DNA of 64,000 bases from Microvirga sp052114605. Its GTDB lineage: Bacteria > Pseudomonadota > Alphaproteobacteria > Rhizobiales > Beijerinckiaceae. Of the stretch, positions 59,159-64,000 are shown one piece after another (within the stretch, counting starts at the first letter, position 1; each line of letters opens with the position of its first letter). Made by a program: the position numbers and the translations under genes. The stretch is from positions 124,001 through 188,000 of the forward strand of contig NZ_JBFRFB010000002.1 in NCBI RefSeq assembly GCF_052114605.1. Reading direction: 5' to 3'. A model generated the notes under the pieces. The model was given only the letters and a program-made list of their open reading frames with translations. It was not told the DNA's origin and made no database searches.

Positions 59159-62100
59159 TCAAGTTCCTTGCGATGTATTGGAGAAGGCCCGATGCTGAAC
59201 GGTGTCGTTCGTAGTTGTGCAATCGGACGATGCATTGGAATCGAAGATTCGCAAATCTGCTCCGCCTTCGAAGTAACCTTGATCGCGCAGATGACAGGCG
59301 ATGACCGGTCGTGCCGGGCGGCAAGTGCTCGCGACCAGCGTGTCGGTCTGGGAGGCCGCCTGAAGCACCAATCCTTCGAGCCCGCGAAGATCGCCGCCGA
59401 ACAGGCGCCGCGACTGCTTGACGAAGCGGTTCGAGAACAGGGTCAGACCCGATGCGCCTTGCGCATTGATGCCGACACCGTTGGCGGAGAACCGATTGCG
59501 GCGCAGCGATACGCTCGTGACTGGAGCATAGGGATCCAGCTTGAAATCCCGCGTGTCGCCACTCTTCGTATCGAGAAGATTGGCCACATAGGCGCTTACA
59601 CCAGCACTTCCGTTCCGCTCGATACGGTTGCCGTAGACACCGATGTCGAAACTGTTACGCACCTTCAATCCGTCGCGCTTGTTGGCAATGAGCTGGTTGC
59701 TGATCATCAGATTGCAGGAACTCTCGAACAGCGTGATGCCATCCTGCAGGTTCTGAAATGCGCTGTTGGCGTGGACGATGTTGTTGGAGCTGTCGCGGTC
59801 CAACATGATTCCGGAACCGACATTGTCGAAGGTCAGGTTGCCGATAATCCAGCTTTCATCCACCTCGCGCGAGATGATGATGCCGTGCTTCACCATTGTA
59901 CCGTAGGTCGTGTTGTAGGCGATGGTCAGCTTGCGCGTTCGGTCATGGGGATCGAGTCCATAGATGACATTGTCGACATATTCGTTGCCAACGATCTGGA
60001 TGCTCTCCGCCTCGTAGGAGTAGAAGCCAAAATGCGAATTTCGGAATACGTTGTCGACCACGTACCCGGTCGCATGAGCCTGATCGCGAAGCTCGGATAC
60101 CCGGATGGGGCCCGACGAATAGGAAAGGCCGAACGACTTTGAATTCTCATAGCCGAGGGCGACCAGAACGGACGATGCCACGTTCATGCGCCCGTCGCCC
60201 CAGCTCAGCAGGAAGGGACGGAAAATGTGGGTCTTGCTCTTGTCGGACCAAGCCGGCTGCTCAGCCTTTTCGCTGTAGCCGATCACATCGGCATCGACCA
60301 CATGGAGCTCACCGGCGCTGGCGATGAAAGCACCTGCTTCCGCGCTCAGACGATAGGTCGGAACGTCAAGGCGGGAAAGGATGAGCGTCGCACCGGGAGC
60401 GACGAAGACAGGCGCGCGCAGGGTCAGCACATCGCCGTCGAGAGACATCAGGTTCTGGTCGGGCGTTCCCTTGAGCTGTCGGGCCAGCATGCCCAATGTC
60501 GTCACGCCCTTTCGGACGACGATGAGGCGCGGGCTCGGAATGCCCTGATAACGCACAGCCTGCTCAATGCGGGTGCTGCCGGTCGGGCCTTCGTCCAGGA
60601 ATTTCGAGATGTAGAGATTGTAGTTTGCGAACGTCACACCTGCATCTGCGCCGCTCGGCCAGGGCACCATGTCTCGGACGTCGCTCGCCTGCGCGAAATG
60701 CGCTGGCAGCGGAACCTTGACGGAGGCGGCAGGCTCACTTTCGACTTTCGCAAGTACCAATCCCCGGCGGGTACGCTGTTCGGGACCGAATTCCGCCTCA
60801 TCCGATGGCGGAAGGCTCGCGGTCGTATCGACAACTTCCGTCACATCCTCCACGGGCTTGGACAGAGAAGCGGCCTGCTTCTCGGCAAGACGGCGGAAGG
60901 CGACGACACGACCGCGATCATCCGTAATCGAACGAATGAGATCAGCCGCCAGAACGACGCCATCGCCCTGCTCAGCGATTTCCAGTGCAATGTCTTCCTT
61001 GTCGGCATCGCTCGTCATTTGGCTCAGGCGGCGCTTGAGCACCGCATCCGGCAAGCTGCTGCGCTTCTTCTGCTCCACGGCCTGCTTGGCTTCGGCCTTC
61101 GCCAAAGCTTCATCCGCCCGGACACGGATCTTGTCATCGATGATCCGCTGCCTCAGATCGTCAGCTCGCGCCTTGTCTCCGAGTTCGGCGAGCGATTTGA
61201 CGATGGTGTAGAGCGCCTTGTCCCGATCCGTCTTGTCCTGGCTTTCTGCAATGCGGATCGCTTCCGCGTAAGCCTGCTCACCAGTCTTTCCGTCTTTCTT
61301 ACGGCTCGCCTGCCGGCCGATCTCGACCCATGCCTCGACCTGCGCGTCCTTGTCCGCGATACCTCCGGCCAGCGCCATGGCATCACTGAACTTTCCGGCT
61401 TGGGATTGCGACTTAACGACCGCCGCCTGCACGCGGCCTGCATCCTCCGACTCGGAGATGTCGGCGACGATCTGGAGCGCACCGGCGGCATCGCCTGCCT
61501 GGGCTTTGGCACGGCCGATGCCGCTGAGCGCATGCGACCGATCTTCTCGCTCGCGAATCTTCGGCATCAGGGCTTCAGCATCGGAAAGACGCTCGCTTTC
61601 AGCCAGCCGCTTGGCAAGATCGCCGAGGGTGGAAGACGTCTCGGAGCTTTCCTGCAACCGCCCAATATAGCTCATCGCCTGATCGAGACGGTCTGCTCGC
61701 GTGAGAGCACGGACGGCTTCGGGCCACACCACAACCTGCGTTGCCTCATCCGCAGCCTCGGCGCTCTGCAATGTTTTAGTGAAAACCTCCTCCGCCATGC
61801 TGCCATAACCTGCGCGGGCCAACTCGCTCGCGAGCGTAAGCTGTGCCGTGATCTTCTCGGCACCGTCTTGCATGCTGTCGAGAATGCCCACCGACTGGAG
61901 CGGCGCGCCCTTGGCGGCATTATCCTTCACAAGGGCGGCAAGGGCCTTCTGCTGGTCGCTAGGGCTGAAGAACCCCTGTGCGGCGGCCAATGCTGACTGC
62001 TGATCCTGCTTCTTCAGTGACGCGGCAAGAATATCGTTGAGGACTTTCTCCTGATCGGCGCTGCCTGGAAGCGCCAGCGCAACCTGGAGGCTTCCAGGAA

Positions 62101-62896
62101 TGTCTCCAGCTGAAAGGCGCTTGCGCGCCTCCGCCGCAAGCTGCTCCTTCGAGGCCTTCTGCCAAGGCGTACCCTTGAGACGCGCCACCGCCAGATCCTG
62201 ACGGGCATAGGCGCGGTCCCGGGCGCGCGGCATCTGTGTGATGGCACGTTCGGCCAGGGCGCTTCCGACCGGGCCGAGATTGGCGGCAAGGCGTGCGGCG
62301 GCATTATAAGCGCCAGATTGCTCACCTGCTCCGGGGATAGACTTCGCCGTATCGATCGCAAGCTGCACATAGCGAAGGGAGCGGTCCTGAACACCGAGCC
62401 TCGCATAAGCCTGGGCAAGTTCGATAAAGGCCGCCGCGCGGTATTCAGGCGCCTTCTGTTCGCTCGCGATCTGATGAAGGGTGACGCCGAGTTCGACGCG
62501 ATCCGCGTTTGATTGCGAGGCCGCCATTTCCGTCAGGGAGGATTGGAGCAGCATGGCGCCGATCATATCGCGGCTCAATCCATCATCCGCCAGACGCGCG
62601 AGTTCGGTTTTCGCGCTGCCACGAAATTCGGATGCTCCCCCGGCTTGGGAACCGGCAAACTTTTCGAGAAGCTGGACGCGGGCAAGAACAACCTGATAGA
62701 AGCCTGCCCTCTGCTTCGCATTACTTCCCTGCTCAGCGGATATGAAAGCCTGCCTCGCTTCCTCGGCGAGGCGTGAGACCTCGTTAGGCTCCTGAGCGAC
62801 GGCCCCCGTCGCCAGGATCCCGGTGCTCAGCACGATTGCCAGGATGGCAACGAAGGCCGGCATGCGGCGGCGCTCAACTCGCGACGATACGATCAT
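59159..62896 (-). CDS. TPR-like repeat region fused to AlgG-type mannuronan C5-epimerase
   Basis: A 1245-residue secreted protein (signal peptide about 1-35). Residues about 40-690 are alanine-rich helical repeats resembling TPRs. Residues about 730-1245 match AlgG: FRPFLLSWGDGRMNVASS, then GFYSYEAESIQIVGNEYVDN, the catalytic DPHDR (982-986, H984) and SREVDESWIIGN with R1010, and beta-helix rungs after it. The His-to-Arg spacing of 26 is that of Pseudomonas aeruginosa AlgG His319/Arg345. It would convert mannuronate to guluronate in the polymer within the periplasm. ATG 62896 has GGAGG seven bases upstream and overlaps the preceding gene by 23 bases. AlgG of Pseudomonas lacks this long N-terminal repeat region. 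Confidence 0.9.
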   Translation of the reverse strand: MIVSSRVERRRMPAFVAILAIVLSTGILATGAVAQEPNEVSRLAEEARQAFISAEQGSNAKQRAGFYQVVLARVQLLEKFAGSQAGGASEFRGSAKTELARLADDGLSRDMIGAMLLQSSLTEMAASQSNADRVELGVTLHQIASEQKAPEYRAAAFIELAQAYARLGVQDRSLRYVQLAIDTAKSIPGAGEQSGAYNAAARLAANLGPVGSALAERAITQMPRARDRAYARQDLAVARLKGTPWQKASKEQLAAEARKRLSAGDIPGSLQVALALPGSADQEKVLNDILAASLKKQDQQSALAAAQGFFSPSDQQKALAALVKDNAAKGAPLQSVGILDSMQDGAEKITAQLTLASELARAGYGSMAEEVFTKTLQSAEAADEATQVVVWPEAVRALTRADRLDQAMSYIGRLQESSETSSTLGDLAKRLAESERLSDAEALMPKIREREDRSHALSGIGRAKAQAGDAAGALQIVADISESEDAGRVQAAVVKSQSQAGKFSDAMALAGGIADKDAQVEAWVEIGRQASRKKDGKTGEQAYAEAIRIAESQDKTDRDKALYTIVKSLAELGDKARADDLRQRIIDDKIRVRADEALAKAEAKQAVEQKKRSSLPDAVLKRRLSQMTSDADKEDIALEIAEQGDGVVLAADLIRSITDDRGRVVAFRRLAEKQAASLSKPVEDVTEVVDTTASLPPSDEAEFGPEQRTRRGLVLAKVESEPAASVKVPLPAHFAQASDVRDMVPWPSGADAGVTFANYNLYISKFLDEGPTGSTRIEQAVRYQGIPSPRLIVVRKGVTTLGMLARQLKGTPDQNLMSLDGDVLTLRAPVFVAPGATLILSRLDVPTYRLSAEAGAFIASAGELHVVDADVIGYSEKAEQPAWSDKSKTHIFRPFLLSWGDGRMNVASSVLVALGYENSKSFGLSYSSGPIRVSELRDQAHATGYVVDNVFRNSHFGFYSYEAESIQIVGNEYVDNVIYGLDPHDRTRKLTIAYNTTYGTMVKHGIIISREVDESWIIGNLTFDNVGSGIMLDRDSSNNIVHANSAFQNLQDGITLFESSCNLMISNQLIANKRDGLKVRNSFDIGVYGNRIERNGSAGVSAYVANLLDTKSGDTRDFKLDPYAPVTSVSLRRNRFSANGVGINAQGASGLTLFSNRFVKQSRRLFGGDLRGLEGLVLQAASQTDTLVASTCRPARPVIACHLRDQGYFEGGADLRIFDSNASSDCTTTNDTVQHRAFSNTSQGT

Positions 62897-64000
62897 ATTG
62901 ATCCTCCAGTCGCACGATATCGTCCTCGCCGAGATACGAGCCGCATTGCACCTCAATCAGGTGCAGTTCCTCATCGCCGATATTCTCGAGCCGGTGGACA
63001 TCGCCTTTTGGAATGTAGACGGACTCGTTGGCTGTCATCACGGAGACGGCATCGCCCACCGTGACGCGCGCGGTGCCGGACACCACCGTCCAATGCTCGG
63101 ACCGGAAGTGATGATATTGGAGTGAGAGCCTGCCCGCCACATCGACGATGATGTGCTTGACCTGGAAGCCCTCGCCCACTCGCAAGGATTCGTACGATCC
63201 CCATGGACGGCGGACCTTGCGGTGAGTATTGGCCTCGGGCCGGCGGTTTGCCGCAAGCTCGCTCGCAAGGCGCCCCACGTTCTGCGCCTGATCGATGGAA
63301 CCGACAAGAACGGCGTCGGCCGTATCGACTACGACGATTTTCTCTAGGCCGAGAACAGCGACGAGGCGGGAATTGCCATGCACATAGCTGTTGCGCACGT
63401 CATGAAGAAGCGTGTCACCCCTTGAGACGTTACCATGGCCATCCTTCGCCCCGACATCCCAGAGGGCCGACCAAGAGCCGAGATCGCGCCATTCGGGCGA
63501 TACAGGAACACAGACGAGACGCTCGCTGTGCTCCATCACGGCATAATCGATTGAAATCGCGGGAGCCGCGTCAAACTCCGCCGAGAGGCGGATCGTGTCG
63601 TTGCCCCGTTTAGCGGAGCCGAGCGCACGTCTTGCGCAAGCCATGACTTCCGGAGCGTAGCGCTCAAGCTCCTCGATGATCGTGCGGGCAGTGAACATGA
63701 AGATCCCGCTGTTCCACAAGTGGCGCCCACCGGAGAACAGGGCTTCGGCATCAGGACGCTTCGGCTTCTCGACGAAGCCTGCGACCTTGAAGCTCGCCTC
63801 GTCATAGGCGTCGCCGACTTCGATATAGCCGAACCCGGTTTCCGCATGGGTCGGACGGATGCCGAAGAGAACGATCTGGCCCTTGCGGGCGGCATCGACG
63901 GCTTGGGCTACCGCCTCCGAGAACACTTCCGCCTGCTCGATCACGTGGTCGCTGGGCGCCACGAGCATGAGGCGGTCGATGTCCTCCTCGGCGATCAGGG
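62874..64000 (-). CDS. Mannose-1-phosphate guanylyltransferase / mannose-6-phosphate isomerase, C-terminal part (runs off the right edge)
   Basis: The window holds about 375 residues of this bifunctional enzyme; the start lies beyond base 64000. The visible guanylyltransferase part has LVAPSDHVI, GFGYIEVGD and the metal-site FVEKPKRPDAE, followed by LWNSGIFMF. The C-terminal cupin isomerase has RPWGSYE, QYHHFRSEHWTVVSGTA and IPKGDVHRLEN. The enzyme, AlgA or ManC type, makes GDP-mannose, the precursor of GDP-mannuronate when AlgD is present. It overlaps the AlgG-fusion gene by 23 bases and is transcribed ahead of it. Whether the product goes to alginate or to another mannose-containing polymer depends on genes outside the window. 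Confidence 0.92.
   Translation of the reverse strand, partial: LIAEEDIDRLMLVAPSDHVIEQAEVFSEAVAQAVDAARKGQIVLFGIRPTHAETGFGYIEVGDAYDEASFKVAGFVEKPKRPDAEALFSGGRHLWNSGIFMFTARTIIEELERYAPEVMACARRALGSAKRGNDTIRLSAEFDAAPAISIDYAVMEHSERLVCVPVSPEWRDLGSWSALWDVGAKDGHGNVSRGDTLLHDVRNSYVHGNSRLVAVLGLEKIVVVDTADAVLVGSIDQAQNVGRLASELAANRRPEANTHRKVRRPWGSYESLRVGEGFQVKHIIVDVAGRLSLQYHHFRSEHWTVVSGTARVTVGDAVSVMTANESVYIPKGDVHRLENIGDEELHLIEVQCGSYLGEDDIVRLEDQYDRIVAS

Overview
The window is high-GC, gene-dense chromosomal DNA that looks like an alphaproteobacterium of the order Hyphomicrobiales (Rhizobiales), most likely Methylobacteriaceae and perhaps Microvirga. This is inferred from gene content: an Irr-type iron box in front of mbfA, GGAAC-N16-CGTT general-stress (EcfG) promoters, a DUF6894 protein, the DUF1285/NUDIX/DUF6111/CCA-transferase operon and the MoxR/DUF58/DUF4159 operon. 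No rRNA, tRNA, phage, insertion sequence or CRISPR array was seen.

Region 1-13 kb: the 5' part of an ABC exporter gene (cut by the window edge), trmL and hemF, with palindromic intergenic repeats between them. Then comes a tightly overlapping minus-strand operon (DUF1285, CoA-type NUDIX hydrolase, DUF6111, CCA-adding enzyme), and a plus-strand MoxR / DUF58 / BatA-DUF4159 / amidotransferase-like operon. Region 13-20 kb: GNAT and NUDIX genes, the Irr-box-controlled iron exporter mbfA, a phosphoesterase, a DUF4142 protein with a duplicated glycine-zipper insert behind an EcfG promoter, and a kdgK-like kinase downstream of a D-2-hydroxyacid dehydrogenase.

Region 20-35 kb: a complete polar amino acid ABC transporter with two tandem binding proteins, the second of which has lost key ligand residues. 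It is followed by membrane and M15-type peptidase genes, a fluoroacetate-dehalogenase-like hydrolase, a pncB-pxpA-methyltransferase operon, a PQQ-type dehydrogenase with its cytochrome c, an FMN-binding stress protein, and mrp, mobA and tusA. Region 35-47 kb: csbD, an orphan histidine kinase, glycerate 2-kinase, a HAD phosphatase, gabD, and a full branched-chain-type (Liv) ABC transporter followed by a GMC oxidoreductase.

Region 47-64 kb is the most unusual part. Two paralogous LuxR-type regulators (one with a degenerate receiver) flank a DUF6894 gene. Beyond a secreted beta-helix protein lies a minus-strand operon for an alginate-like polymer: a bifunctional mannose-1-phosphate guanylyltransferase/mannose-6-phosphate isomerase (algA/manC, cut by the right edge), a 1245-residue protein joining a long TPR-like region to an AlgG-type mannuronan C5-epimerase, an AlgL-type lyase with its catalytic residues, and three secreted Sel1-repeat proteins of about 972, 940 and 445 residues. 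The polymerase, porin and acetylation genes would have to lie upstream, outside the window. Together these parts suggest a periplasmic modification and scaffold machine for a mannuronate polymer, with AlgK replaced or expanded by several giant repeat proteins.
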